The position numbers and the translations under genes are program-made. The notes beneath the pieces were generated by a model, which saw nothing but the letters and a program-made list of their open reading frames with translations, searched no databases and was not told the origin of the DNA. DNA of 64,000 nucleotides from Telluribacter sp035998675 (GTDB taxonomy: Bacteria; Bacteroidota; Bacteroidia; Cytophagales; Spirosomataceae). The stretch lies in NCBI RefSeq assembly GCF_035998675.1, contig NZ_DASYHI010000015.1, positions 62,001-126,000 on the forward strand, given 5' to 3'. Of this stretch, positions 28,801 to 36,559 are shown piece by piece; position 1 is the first letter of the stretch; the number at the start of each line of letters is the position of its first letter.

Positions 28801-30033
28801 GGCGGGCAGGCGCGGATTAACGGGCTGTACGTTAGGATTGGCGGCATTATGGGGCCGGGGCTCACCCAAATCGGCAAAACCGGCAATATTCCGTAACGAC
28901 TCGGTCGTGGTAGTACGGTTGGTTACGTATACTTCAAGGCGGGTAATTGTAACACCCGACGTAATCATCGGCAGGTTTTTGAGAGAACTTTCGTAGGTAT
29001 TCCGGAAAAACTGCGAGAGGAAGAAGTGGCGGTTTTCGTCGTAATTATCTACCCGTATCTCAAAGTCTTTAGTCTGGGCGCCGCCCCGCAGAACAATGCG
29101 CTCCTTCCGGGACCGCTGCTGCGAAGCCACGAGTGTTGCCCGCAGGCGCCCTAATTGAAATTCGGTCTTAAGTCCAAAAAGATTCTGTACTCCCGGAATA
29201 AGCTGACTATTGAGGGGCCAGCTGATATTACCGGCCTCAATCTTACGGACCAGGCTTTCTTCGGGAGCTTTGTAGTTTAAGCGAAGCGCGTTTTCAAAGT
29301 TAAAACTGGCCTTGGTATCGAAGTTGGTCAGGAAGCCCATCCGGTCTCCCAGCTTCGCATTGAAGTTAATATTAATCTGCTCGTTGAAGATGAAGTTGGT
29401 ATTGCGCCGCTGCCGCACCGGAACCGCCGGGTTATCAATAAACTGGTGCATAACCCCAAAATCAAGCGCGACGAACCCATTGGGCCGAAAGTCCATCAAA
29501 TCGCTTCCGAACAATTTGTCCAGCGCCGGAGGCAGGTCCAGTTTGGGGAGCAGGCCGCGGCCTCCCATGGCGCTTTTCCCGTCCTGCCGGGCGGCGTACT
29601 CGCGCATCAGGCTCTGCATGACGCGCTGGTTCTGCAGCTCATTATAGGTCCGGAAATCCATGCTTTCGGCCGGGCGATAGTCGAGCGAACCCGAAGGGGT
29701 TTTTACCTCCTCAGAAACCACCACCCGACCGGTGGTATCCAGCCGGATATCGGTACTTACGTTAGGGGGTTCTTTCAGGTAAAACGGAGAACGCGGGCGC
29801 GGCTCGGCGAAGCGGTTACGGTAGTAGTCCTGCCAGCGCAGGATAGTCTGCCGGCCCGAGCGCTTCAAATCGTCGCCGGTTGTATCAGCTCCCAGAGTAT
29901 CAAACTGATAGGTTATAGTCTGGGGGCTATCACCACGGACAGGAACATACTGATTCGAGGCGGTTGCCAATAGCAACGCGCCTGCCGAAACGGTAACTGA
30001 CCTGAAAATTATTTGGTAAATTGTTCCTGACAA
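22870..30033 (-). CDS. sprA: Type IX secretion translocon protein SprA
   Basis: The 2387-residue outer-membrane channel of the type IX secretion system (Sov in Porphyromonas), which forms a giant beta-barrel exporting proteins with C-terminal sorting domains and gliding adhesins. Length and sequence match the family: the N-terminal FRTYNELQNQRVMQSLMREY segment, DFRPNGFVALDFGV, GNISWPLNSQLIPGVQNLFGLK and a long series of aromatic-ending beta strands to the C-terminus. ruvA lies immediately upstream, a conserved Bacteroidota arrangement. The frame begins at a TTG (30033) with a stop two codons upstream; no ATG is near. The N-terminus (FRSVTVSAGALLLATASNQ) is a plausible signal peptide. Confidence 0.96.
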   Translation of the reverse strand: MSGTIYQIIFRSVTVSAGALLLATASNQYVPVRGDSPQTITYQFDTLGADTTGDDLKRSGRQTILRWQDYYRNRFAEPRPRSPFYLKEPPNVSTDIRLDTTGRVVVSEEVKTPSGSLDYRPAESMDFRTYNELQNQRVMQSLMREYAARQDGKSAMGGRGLLPKLDLPPALDKLFGSDLMDFRPNGFVALDFGVMHQFIDNPAVPVRQRRNTNFIFNEQININFNAKLGDRMGFLTNFDTKASFNFENALRLNYKAPEESLVRKIEAGNISWPLNSQLIPGVQNLFGLKTEFQLGRLRATLVASQQRSRKERIVLRGGAQTKDFEIRVDNYDENRHFFLSQFFRNTYESSLKNLPMITSGVTITRLEVYVTNRTTTTESLRNIAGFADLGEPRPHNAANPNVQPVNPRLPADNQANGLYANLTSTETFRQVDQTTFELTNRLGLQKSIDFEVLRGAKRLILEQEYKFHPQLGYISLTVPLRNDEVLAVAYEYTQNGRTFKVGELTEDYQNRQDDEVIALKLLKSSTIRNNTQLPMWDLMMKNVYSLGTNQIERQGFQFRIIYKDDLTGIDNPNLQEGRLLQNRPLLRLVGLDRLNPVNDLQPDGNFDYVEGVTIDPKTGRIYFPVLEPFGSNLAQYFGPDEEILKEKYVYNELYRTTQVDAQQVNEKNKYYLKGSYQSAGGTEVVLPFGVSEESVTVTAGGVSLSPGQDFIVEAQIGRVRLVNPSILNSGREIVIEFERPDMFNNQIRTLLGTRLDYVLSNDISLGMTAMRHRETPAGFLTRVAVGNEPTNNTIIGLDANIRKESPFLTKLLDKLPLLQTKEMSNIQFRGEVAQLFPGVSPRVNNRSLVDDFEAARTIYDLTRQPTRWRLGSTPPQFPQGTPSSPLEYGYRRARITAYTVDNIFSKFGSTFVRQRPNLTEDDYKNYYERLFLPQEIFPGRSVPVLNLPQSILDIAYYPSERGMYNYNPDLDPNGRLRNPRRNFGAISRAITSDIDFDNANIENIEFWMMDPFIRGENGIIRDGFENRSNTTGGKLIFNLGDVSEDVIPDGRYNFENGLPVSDTRAGTQIDSTAWGIVTKQQYLINAFSNEPGAREKQDVGLDGLSNAEERRYFKERFLDRLPANLTSEARERILSDPSGDDFQFYLGEDLDAEGKKVLERYKFYSGMEGNSPESNTRADDVTPAATNIPDAEDLNIDNTINDNEAFYEYEVDLKPGRLDIGNGYIVDKTVADGANWYLFRIPVKEFARKVGSINGFKSIRFVRMYLTDFEQPVVLRFAQLQMVGQQYRKYTADLDAPGLQEVPEPYDARFTVGTVSIEENSQANNSEKKYIYAVPPGWQRDQDFTQPQNNFQLNEQSMSLCVTELRDGDSRAVFKNVNLDLQFRKRLRMYIHMHNNDNEGGQVGAFLRLGTDNTQNYYEIEISNLQATPENVGQPEAVWPLENEIDIAFEELLRAKSERNKASNRALSLPYTITTADGRYKVTVVGNPDLSAVRVIMIGMRNPKSIDERSKDFCIWVNEMHVEGYDQTAGQAAIGQLNAKLADFATVTASGRLETFGFGNVQQKIGERARATTTEFGVSSNIALDKLLPQQWGFSIPLYVNYDNRRIAPHFNPLDPDMPLSTTLENLDSPEARDRYRRLVEDNTVRKGINLSNVRKVKMAPDARSRFYDFENLSFTYAYSDLTRTNILTELYSQRMYRAGAAYAYASQPKPFEPFRKWETNSRYLGFLKEFNLTPLPTSVAIRADIDRSFTKTQLRNSELTTAGMEPFFEKYFWFNRYYDLTWNLTRNVIVTYNSVANAIIDEPRGDINTAEKQDSLWTNFRTLGRIKNFDQRIRFTYRLPLDKLPLTDWMAADYNHTIAYQFQANALGLTDSLGTPFGNIIRNSRERGITGRVDFVALYNKLRYLRFANSPSAPRKNFARSPGDIEEIEQGSSQVLKNITRVLMTVRGINVSYTLLETTALPGYLRTPTYFGLDNAHAPGLPFVLGSQNRNIHVQAANNGWITPSTVLNQPFQQTVQKNFNMRTTLEPFKDFRMQIEARLTRQDAYQEFYRPEFAGGQFISQSAVRNGQFSMSFMSFRTAFTKMNRDNSSPVFDKFRAYREILRERLNRENGSTGEYNENSQDVLIPAFFAAYTGKDPNTVRISPFLGFPMPNWRIDYNGLSQLSAFKKLFSSFTLTHNYISNYSVGNFTSSLDYDALYVNLAVTGYPLSSRTNYLGQYVPVFVMSTITMSEKFAPLVGINFRTQSRITGRLDYNRDRTVALNMSNSQVAELFNQDLTLSIGFTKNNVPLPFKVNGAKRKLKNDLTVQIGMAFRDTRAIQRKFDGQNIPIAGNINFQLRPTVNYVVNNRLSLQFYFDRTFNDPLVSNSFYRSTTAGGVQVKFNLAE

Positions 30034-30149
30034 AGCCTATCACACTAAGTTAGAGAGGGTCGGTTGGTTAACCATTGCTTACTGCTATGACACAACGGCT
30101 AAAACCTTGCCAATATTCTATATAAAAGTATAATTTTTCAGCGAGGTAA

Positions 30150-30740
30150 CTAGCGCAGCGCTAACTTGATCAGCTGCTCTACGGTAATACCGTCTCCTTC
30201 TCTTTTCAGGATGGTATCCACGCTCTTTTCGGCCGCCGGTTTCGGGATTCCCAGCGTAACCAAAGCGGCCAGGGCTTCGTTCCGGACCTGACTGCCCGAA
30301 GTACCTCTCAACATTGGTAATGGTGAAGTCAGCGCCTCTTTTCTCATCTTGTCTTTTAATTCCAGAATAACCCGTTGCGCAGTTTTGGAGCCTATTCCTT
30401 TAATGGACTGCACCACCCTTACGTCTTCATTCATGATGGCGTGGCGGATCTCCGGGGAGGAAAGCGAGGAGAGCATGACCAGAGCCGTGGATGGCCCAAC
30501 GCCGGATACTCCCACCAGGTCCAGAAACAGTAGCTTTTCATCCGGCTCGGCAAAACCAAACAGTACGTGGGCGTCCTCCCTGATATTCAGGTAAGTAAAC
30601 AGCTTGCATCGCTCACCGGGTTCGGGCAGGGCGGCATAGGTCTGGAGCGAAATCCGGACTTCGTATCCGACCCCCTGGGTGTCAACAATAGCGTAGGCGG
30701 GATCCTTGTAGGCTAACTTCCCTTCAACGTAGGCAATCAT
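30150..30740 (-). CDS. ruvA: Holliday junction branch migration protein RuvA
   Basis: The 196-residue DNA-binding subunit of the RuvAB branch migration motor. The N-terminal OB fold (MIAYVEGKLAYKDPAYAIVD) is followed by the two helix-hairpin-helix motifs (LVGVSGVGPSTALVML; IKGIGSKTAQRVILELKDK) that grip the junction, and the C-terminal domain III (EALAALVTLGIPKPAAEKSV) that contacts RuvB. Normal length. It lies 116 bases upstream of sprA on the same strand and after a terminator that isolates it from the transglycosylase gene. Confidence 0.97.
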   Translation of the reverse strand: MIAYVEGKLAYKDPAYAIVDTQGVGYEVRISLQTYAALPEPGERCKLFTYLNIREDAHVLFGFAEPDEKLLFLDLVGVSGVGPSTALVMLSSLSSPEIRHAIMNEDVRVVQSIKGIGSKTAQRVILELKDKMRKEALTSPLPMLRGTSGSQVRNEALAALVTLGIPKPAAEKSVDTILKREGDGITVEQLIKLALR

Positions 30741-30777
30741 GATAGTGGGGTTTTTCTGGCAAGTTAACTCCTAAAAC

Positions 30778-30816
30778 AACACCCACAAAACCCTTGAAAA
30801 AGGCTATGTGGGTGTT
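30778..30816 (-). terminator. Terminator after the transglycosylase gene
   Basis: A perfect 10-bp inverted repeat (AACACCCACA / TGTGGGTGTT) with a 19-nt loop; on the minus strand it is followed by GTTTTA. It lies between the MltD-like gene and ruvA. Confidence 0.65.
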
Positions 30817-30843
30817 GGGTAAAAATCCGGTTCCATGTAAGGA

Positions 30844-32919
30844 TTAACCAGTGATTAACAATTTCTGGCCGGGCTTTAGCGTGTTGCCTCTTATGTTGTT
30901 TTCTTTTTTAAGCTTATCAATTGACATACCATACTGCTGGGAAATATTCCAGAGGGTATCCCCATTCTGTACCGTGTGGTAGCGGAGCTTTATGGATTTT
31001 TGAGATTTGGGCTGGGCCAGCTCTTTCTCCCGGACCGAAGCGGTTAAAGTTCCGGAAGTACCTTCCTGGTACACAACCAGTTTCTGGCCCCGCTGAATCG
31101 AATTTTTTGACAGGTGGTTCCACGCCTTCACCTCGCTTACCTCTACCCCATACCGTTTGGCAATGGCAATCAGGTTATCGCCCGATTTTACCACGTGCGT
31201 CGTTTTACGTTTTTGTGGAGCAACCGCTTTTTTAGCAACGGTGACCGGTGCTTCTTCGTCGTTGTCCTCTACTTCGGTGGTGGAAGCCAGTGCTTCTTCC
31301 TCTTTTTCCGGCGTAGTGGCAGGGGCGGGTTTAGTAGTAGCCGAAGCCACCAGCGTAGCCTGCTTCACCGGCGTTTTAACCGCCACCTCACGGAATATAG
31401 CCAATTTTTGTCCAGACTGAATAGAACTCTTACGCAGGCGGTTCCACTCCTTCAGGTCCTGTACCTCTACTTTGTAGCGGTTGGCAATTGAGGTCAGATT
31501 TTCGCCCCGCTTTACCACGTGGGTCAGCTTGCGCTTTTGGTGGGTAACAATAGTTTTAACCGGACTTTCCTCCTCTGACGCTTCGTCCTGAGCTTCCTGA
31601 TTAGCCGCCAGTGCTTCCTCCTTAACCGGAGCAGCGGTAAGCGTGGTAGCAGGAGCCGTAGTAGTCGCTACCGCCAGGGTAGTAGCTACCGGTGTCTTTA
31701 CGGCCACTTCCCGGTAAACAACCAGTTTCTGTCCTTTCAGCAAAGTACTTTTACGAAGGCGATTCCACTCTTTTACGTCCTGCACATCCACATCATACTT
31801 ATTAGCAATGGACGTCAGGTTTTCGCCCCGCCTCACGATGTGGGTCATTTTACGCTTCTGATAAGTCACGGTACCTGCCTCTCCGGTATTGGAGGCCAGC
31901 AGGGTGCCCGCTGACAACTGTAGCGGCCGTCGGCACGAGTCCAGAATAGCCGCCCGGTTGGAAGAGAAGTAAGCAAATTTTTCGGCGGGTACTTTCAAAA
32001 CAAAATTCCTGATATGGCCCGGAATTTCGGTACCGACAATCTGCGGATTGAGCTTTACAATATCTTCCAGCGATACTTCACTAAACTGAGCAAACCGGGT
32101 AAGGTCAAAGTACCCGTTAATATGTAAGGTATCGGTCACCGTCGGGAACTCCGGATTAACAGCCACGATTCCGTGGTCACTGCCGTAGTGCATCATGTAG
32201 GTCATGGCTACGTATTGGGGTACGTACGAGCGGGTCTGCTGGGGCAGGGCACTGTAGATAGTCCAGAAGGTATTACCTCCCGAACGTCGCATGGCCCGCT
32301 TGACATTACCCGGACCGGTGTTGTAGGAGGCCAGGGCCATTTCCCAGTCACCAAAAATCCGGTAAAGCTGCCGCAGGTACTTACAGGCCGCCTCGGTAGA
32401 CTTAACCGGATCAAAGCGTTCGTCGATAAATTTATCCTGATAAAGACCGAACTCTCGACCGGTGGCGGGCATGAACTGCCAAAGTCCACCCGCGCTGGCG
32501 TACGATATAATCCTCGGATTAAGGCCCGACTCAATCATGGACAGGTACTTGAGCTCGGTAGGCAGGTTGTATTTTTTCAGGTATTGTTCAAAAAGGGGCA
32601 GGTAAAGCGGTGAGTGCTCCATCATGCGCCGGGTAAAGTCGGGCTTTTTATAAATGAAGTACTCAACAAACTGATGGGAAACTTTGTGGTAGACAAGCGG
32701 TATTTCTCTTTCCAGCTTAGCGAAACGCTCGCGCAGTAACTCGCCGGGTACCGCCGGGGTTTCGCTGATTTCTTCTATAAGTAACGTATTTATTTCATCA
32801 AGCACACCAATAGTATCGGGCTCAAATTCAAGATCTTGCTGGGGCTTTGCCTGTGCCGGAACATTCCACAAGCCCACCGTAATGGTAGTTAACCATAGTA
32901 CTCGCTTTACGATTTTCAT
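30844..32919 (-). CDS. MltD-like lytic transglycosylase with four LysM repeats
   Basis: A 691-residue periplasmic murein lytic transglycosylase. After a signal peptide (ends NVPAQA), the SLT domain (about 100-260) carries the catalytic glutamate Glu130 in SMIESGLNP, then ASAGGLWQFMPATG and ASYNTGPGNVKRA. Four LysM peptidoglycan-binding repeats follow, the first three nearly identical in pattern (THIVRRGENLTSIANKYDV, THVVKRGENLTSIANRYKV, THVVKSGDNLIAIAKRYGV) and a divergent fourth at the C-terminus. They are joined by Ala/Thr/Glu-rich linkers that look internally duplicated. It cleaves glycan strands during wall remodelling. The gene is 66 bases after gatA. Confidence 0.92.
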   Translation of the reverse strand: MKIVKRVLWLTTITVGLWNVPAQAKPQQDLEFEPDTIGVLDEINTLLIEEISETPAVPGELLRERFAKLEREIPLVYHKVSHQFVEYFIYKKPDFTRRMMEHSPLYLPLFEQYLKKYNLPTELKYLSMIESGLNPRIISYASAGGLWQFMPATGREFGLYQDKFIDERFDPVKSTEAACKYLRQLYRIFGDWEMALASYNTGPGNVKRAMRRSGGNTFWTIYSALPQQTRSYVPQYVAMTYMMHYGSDHGIVAVNPEFPTVTDTLHINGYFDLTRFAQFSEVSLEDIVKLNPQIVGTEIPGHIRNFVLKVPAEKFAYFSSNRAAILDSCRRPLQLSAGTLLASNTGEAGTVTYQKRKMTHIVRRGENLTSIANKYDVDVQDVKEWNRLRKSTLLKGQKLVVYREVAVKTPVATTLAVATTTAPATTLTAAPVKEEALAANQEAQDEASEEESPVKTIVTHQKRKLTHVVKRGENLTSIANRYKVEVQDLKEWNRLRKSSIQSGQKLAIFREVAVKTPVKQATLVASATTKPAPATTPEKEEEALASTTEVEDNDEEAPVTVAKKAVAPQKRKTTHVVKSGDNLIAIAKRYGVEVSEVKAWNHLSKNSIQRGQKLVVYQEGTSGTLTASVREKELAQPKSQKSIKLRYHTVQNGDTLWNISQQYGMSIDKLKKENNIRGNTLKPGQKLLITG

Positions 32920-32985
32920 CAGTGTCAGAAGATTACGGGTGGTTTTGGTTACTAGTATAAAAAAAATTTAACAGTATTTCAACTT

Positions 32986-34431
32986 TTACTCTACATTTTC
33001 ATCAACACTGGTCAGGCTGTTTACATAGGTACCAAAGGCCAGCAGGTCGCTCTCCCCGAAGGGGCGGGCCATAAGCTGTATACCAATCGGTAACCCATGG
33101 GCATCAGTACCATTAGGTACCGAAATAGCCGGAGCTCCTACTACGTTGGCTTGTACTGTAAATATATCCGCCAGATACATCTGTAACGGATCATCCATTT
33201 TTTCACCCAGACGAAATGCGGTAGTGGGTGTTACCGGCGAGAGCAGGAAATCGTACTGCGTTAGTAACCGCTCTGTCTCCTCCCGTATTAATTTTCTAAC
33301 GCGCTGCGCCTTCGTATAGTATGCGTCGTAGTAATTTGCGCTCAAAACAAAAGTACCCAGCAATATACGGCGACGTACTTCGTCACCGAAACCTTCGGTA
33401 CGCGACTTTTTGTACAAGCTTTCCAGATCCTGCCCTTCGGGGCTGCGATACCCGTACCGAACGCCATCAAACCTGGATAGGTTGGAGCTGGCTTCGGCCG
33501 TAGTCAGGATATAGTAAGTAGGCAGAAAATAGCGAAGCAGGGGCATTTCAACGGGCTCTACTACATGGCCCTGTTCCCGAAGCTGGTCCAGTACCGCACG
33601 GGTGCGCTCACGGATGGCCGGCTCTACCGCTTCACTCTCAACAGATTCGCGCAGGTACCCAACCCGGGCGGGGCGGTCCCACTTGAGTTGTTGGCTATAG
33701 GCAGGTACTTCCCGGGTAGAGACCGTGCTGTCGTATTCGTCAGCGCCGGCCATTACTTCCAGGAGTAAGGCAGCATCTTCAACGGTTTTGGTAATGGGGC
33801 CAATGCAGTCAAAGGAAGAAGCGTAAGCCAGCAAACCCCAGCGCGACACGCGGCCGTAGGTTGGTTTCAGGCCTACTACATGACAAAAGGCCGCGGGCTG
33901 GCGCACTGAGCCACCGGTATCACTACCCAGTGAGGCGTGACACAAACCCGCCTGAACGGCAACCGCCGAACCACCCGATGAGCCACCGGGTACGCGGGTG
34001 GGGTCAGCGGCGTTTCGGACGGGCCCAAAAAAAGAGCTCTCATTGGAAGAGCCCATAGCAAATTCGTCGCAGTTCTGGCGGCCGATAACCAGGGCGTCCT
34101 CATCCAGTACCCGTTGAACAGCCGTAGCTGTAAAAGGTGACTGGTAGCCGTCCAGGATATGGCTTCCGGCCTGTACGCCGTGACCAGCGTGACATAGTAC
34201 ATCCTTCACGCCCAGTACAAGCCCGGCCAGCTTCCCGGCGCGGCCCTGTTGGATACGTATATCAATTTCACGGGCTCGTTGCCGGGCCTCGTCGGTATAT
34301 ACTTCTACAAAGGCATTGAGATGACGGTTCGCCTCGATTCGGGCCAGGTATTGCCCGACCAGTTCTTCACAGGTTGTGATTCCTGCCCGCAGATCGTGCT
34401 GTATGTCAGCCAGCGTCAGGTACTCTTTCAA
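32986..34431 (-). CDS. gatA: Asp-tRNA(Asn)/Glu-tRNA(Gln) amidotransferase subunit A
   Basis: Amidase subunit of GatCAB, supplying ammonia from glutamine to mischarged Asp-tRNA(Asn) or Glu-tRNA(Gln). The amidase signature GGSSGGSAVAV and the Ser-cisSer-Lys triad are intact: Lys76 (GVKDV), Ser151 and Ser175 (SDTGGSVRQPA) when counted from the start used here. I chose the TTG at 34431 because it yields MKEYLTLADIQHDL, matching the usual Bacteroidota N-terminus; an in-frame TTG at 34458 would add nine unlikely residues. gatB and gatC are elsewhere, as usual in the phylum. Confidence 0.95.
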   Translation of the reverse strand: MKEYLTLADIQHDLRAGITTCEELVGQYLARIEANRHLNAFVEVYTDEARQRAREIDIRIQQGRAGKLAGLVLGVKDVLCHAGHGVQAGSHILDGYQSPFTATAVQRVLDEDALVIGRQNCDEFAMGSSNESSFFGPVRNAADPTRVPGGSSGGSAVAVQAGLCHASLGSDTGGSVRQPAAFCHVVGLKPTYGRVSRWGLLAYASSFDCIGPITKTVEDAALLLEVMAGADEYDSTVSTREVPAYSQQLKWDRPARVGYLRESVESEAVEPAIRERTRAVLDQLREQGHVVEPVEMPLLRYFLPTYYILTTAEASSNLSRFDGVRYGYRSPEGQDLESLYKKSRTEGFGDEVRRRILLGTFVLSANYYDAYYTKAQRVRKLIREETERLLTQYDFLLSPVTPTTAFRLGEKMDDPLQMYLADIFTVQANVVGAPAISVPNGTDAHGLPIGIQLMARPFGESDLLAFGTYVNSLTSVDENVE

Positions 34432-34454
34432 ATTCAGACAGGTTGAGAGATTAC

Positions 34455-34506
34455 ACAAAAAATACAGGAGCCGTTGTTCTTAGTTGGTCTACGAAAAACG
34501 GCTCCT
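34455..34506 (-). terminator. Terminator between tatA and gatA
   Basis: On the minus strand a perfect 10-bp stem (AGGAGCCGTT / AACGGCTCCT, outer ends 34466 and 34506) with a 21-nt loop is followed by TGTATTTTTTG. It would end transcription from tatA before gatA. Confidence 0.7.
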
Positions 34507-34531
34507 AAATAAAAAATCAGACTATTGCGCT

Positions 34532-34598
34532 CACAGGGACACGCTCCGTACGAGATGTTCATCAGGTGGCGCACCACCATATGACTCCGCCCCCTGTG
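34532..34598. other. Nested inverted repeats in an intergenic region
   Basis: CACAGGG (34532-34538) pairs with CCCTGTG (34592-34598) and encloses a perfect GGTGG-CGCA-CCACC hairpin (34565-34578). The element fills most of the 210-base gap between tatA and gatA. It may be a structured RNA or a small dispersed repeat; no known family was recognised. Confidence 0.35.
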
Positions 34599-34641
34599 GC
34601 GTTCTTTGCATGCTTATCCAAGCAAGCAGGCCACACAGCTA

Positions 34642-34863
34642 CTAAGAATTAGTAGTAGTAGAAGCGGGGGTGTCTTCGATGCTCTTCTCGATATTCTCCT
34701 TTACGTCCTTAGTGGCACTCTTGAACTCTTTAATGCCCTGGCCCAGGCCACGCATCAGTTCAGGAATCTTCTTGGCGCCGAAGAACAATAAAATGAATAA
34801 GGCTACCAGGAATATTTCCTGTCCTCCTAATCCCATAAATGCCAAAATCGATACTAATTCCAT
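34642..34863 (-). CDS. tatA: Sec-independent translocase protein TatA
   Basis: A 73-residue TatA/TatE protein. One N-terminal membrane helix (GGQEIFLVALFILLFFGAKK) leads, via the FGAKKIPELMRGLGQGI hinge, into an amphipathic helix and an acidic, Thr-rich tail. It forms the pore component of the twin-arginine translocase that exports folded proteins; a Tat substrate (Gfo/Idh/MocA enzyme) is encoded at 9139. tatC is not in the window. Confidence 0.94.
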   Translation of the reverse strand: MELVSILAFMGLGGQEIFLVALFILLFFGAKKIPELMRGLGQGIKEFKSATKDVKENIEKSIEDTPASTTTNS

Positions 34864-34888
34864 GCTAATTGTTGGTTTATTATGAATA

Positions 34889-34922
34889 CAAATTTAGGGA
34901 TTCTTTCTTAGTATGAAAGAAT
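34889..34922 (-). promoter_or_regulatory. Candidate tatA promoter with overlapping palindrome
   Basis: On the minus strand TAAATTTG (34896-34889) matches the Bacteroidota -7 consensus TAnnTTTG, about 26 bases before the tatA ATG. A perfect 8-bp inverted repeat (ATTCTTTC 34900-34907, complement 34915-34922) covers the spacer and -33 zone; it could be an operator or a weak terminator of the upstream gene. No good -33 TTG is present. Confidence 0.35.
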
Positions 34923-34932
34923 TTTTCACTAT

Positions 34933-35364
34933 TTATCCGATGTTAATTACCTGTTTTTGTTTTTCCCAGACGTTGAATTTTTGAATTTCGTTATCCAGGG
35001 TTTTGAATAACCACGCCAGCAGGGCCAGGTCATCGGCCAGGCCGATTATTGGCAGAAAATCAGGAATCAGGTCAATGGGCGACACAAAATAAATCAGTGA
35101 CGCTACTACCTTTACAAAGCTGCTGGAGGCTATGCCGCGGTAATCTCCACTGGCGTAACTTTTCACCATTCTGACCAGCAGCTGCACCTGGCTCATGGCC
35201 TCGTTCAAACTGTTACGCATGCCTTTTTGATTTGATTTCTGCAGAACCTGCTGTACCAGCATTAAAAGTGCGGCCCTGCTTTTGCTCAGGCGACCAGCTT
35301 TGCCTAAGGCTTTACTAAAAAATACCGAACGTAAAATACGTGTAATCAGGGAACTGTTGGCCAT
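34933..35364 (-). CDS. DUF1232 (YkvA-like) membrane protein
   Basis: A 143-residue protein with the DUF1232 hallmark YFVSPIDLIPDFLPIIGLADD near the C-terminus, which forms a short membrane hairpin. The N-terminal half is basic and helical (SKALGKAGRLSKSRAALLMLV). The family is widespread in bacteria and of unknown function. It is the first gene of the long minus-strand block and is divergent from mdh. Confidence 0.88.
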   Translation of the reverse strand: MANSSLITRILRSVFFSKALGKAGRLSKSRAALLMLVQQVLQKSNQKGMRNSLNEAMSQVQLLVRMVKSYASGDYRGIASSSFVKVVASLIYFVSPIDLIPDFLPIIGLADDLALLAWLFKTLDNEIQKFNVWEKQKQVINIG

Positions 35365-35498
35365 GGTGTGTAGAATGTAAAGTAAAAAGGTTTAAGATTA
35401 TAACTATGAATAACTAATAAAATTGCAACCTCTCTTATCTCTTAACAAATTACTTCCAAAAAAAATCCCCATCAGTGGTTAAAACAAATAATGTGTTC

Positions 35499-35506
35499 TA
35501 ATTTTG
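35499..35506 (+). promoter_or_regulatory. Candidate -7 element for mdh
   Basis: TAATTTTG matches the Bacteroidota -7 consensus TAnnTTTG and lies 41 bases before the mdh ATG. The -33 position lacks a clear TTG, so support is partial. Confidence 0.38.
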
Positions 35507-35547
35507 GGCGGAAACAGATTTTTCTAACGTCTTATTAATCTCATCAC

Positions 35548-36480
35548 ATGAAAATAACTGTCGTAGGTGCCGGTGCCGTTGGGGCTACCACCGCCGATAA
35601 CATCATTCGCCGCGAGTTAGCCGAGGAGGTCGTGTTGCTGGATATCAAAGAGGGTGTCAGTGAGGGTAAGTCACTGGATATGTACCAGACGGCCGCTCTG
35701 CTTGGCTTCAATACCAAACCGGTAGGTTCTACTAATGATTACGAAAAAACGAAGGGTTCGGATGTCGTCGTGATCACATCGGGTCTTCCCCGCAAGCCCG
35801 GCATGACCCGCGAAGAGCTGATTGGCATCAACGCCGGCATTGTAAAATCGGTAACCGAAAACATCCTGAAGTACTCGCCCAAGGCTATTATCCTGGTAGT
35901 TTCCAACCCAATGGATACCATGACTTACCTGGCACTGAAAGAATCCGGTATTCCAAAAAAACGTATTATTGGTATGGGTGGAGCGCTGGACAGTGCCCGC
36001 TTCAAGACCTACCTGGCGCTGGAAATGGACGTGTCGCCCAACGATATCCACGGTATGGTAATCGGTGGACACGGTGATACTACCATGATCCCGTTGACCC
36101 GCCTGGCTACCTACAACGGTATTCCGGTAAGCCGCTTCCTGTCGGCCGAAAAGCTGGAAAAAGTAGCCGCCGACACCATGGTGGGTGGCGCTACCCTGAC
36201 CAAACTGATAGGTACTTCGGCCTGGTACGCGCCGGGTGCCGCCTCGGCCATGATCGTGGAGAGCATTGTCCGCAACCAGAAGCGCATTGTACCCTGCAGC
36301 GTTATGCTGAACGGTGAGTACGGCCAGAAGGACATCTGTATGGGAGTACCCGTGGTGATCGGACGCAACGGCTGGGAGAAAATCATTAATCTGCGCCTGA
36401 GCGATGCCGAAAAAGCGGCCTTCGAAAAATCAGCCGACGCGGTTCGGAATATGAACGGTGCCCTGAACCTGAGCGTGTAG
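35548..36480 (+). CDS. mdh: Malate dehydrogenase (NAD)
   Basis: A 310-residue LDH-like malate dehydrogenase of the citric acid cycle, converting malate to oxaloacetate. The NAD site is GAGAVG (residues 7-12) with Asp32 specifying NAD. Substrate arginines are Arg82 and Arg88 in GLPRKPGMTREEL and Arg151; the catalytic pair is Asp148 and His175 (IGGHGDT). Normal length, cytosolic, monocistronic, with a strong terminator 20 bases downstream. Confidence 0.97.
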   Translation: MKITVVGAGAVGATTADNIIRRELAEEVVLLDIKEGVSEGKSLDMYQTAALLGFNTKPVGSTNDYEKTKGSDVVVITSGLPRKPGMTREELIGINAGIVKSVTENILKYSPKAIILVVSNPMDTMTYLALKESGIPKKRIIGMGGALDSARFKTYLALEMDVSPNDIHGMVIGGHGDTTMIPLTRLATYNGIPVSRFLSAEKLEKVAADTMVGGATLTKLIGTSAWYAPGAASAMIVESIVRNQKRIVPCSVMLNGEYGQKDICMGVPVVIGRNGWEKIINLRLSDAEKAAFEKSADAVRNMNGALNLSV

Positions 36481-36500
36481 GTACATAGGTATACCGATAT

Positions 36501-36538
36501 ACAAGAATCCCCGCCGGAAATCCGGCGGGGATTCTTGT
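36501..36538. terminator. Very strong hairpin terminator after mdh
   Basis: A perfect 18-bp stem (ACAAGAATCCCCGCCGGA at 36501-36518 and its complement at 36521-36538) with only two unpaired bases. It ends mdh and, from the other side, the decayed vapBC unit. Confidence 0.9.
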
Positions 36539-36559
36539 AATTTACAGCTAGGGATACTC

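Noticed and set aside
30844..31900. Repetitive stretch suspected to be a mobile repeat
   Set aside because: It is explained by the LysM repeats and duplicated linkers of the transglycosylase.
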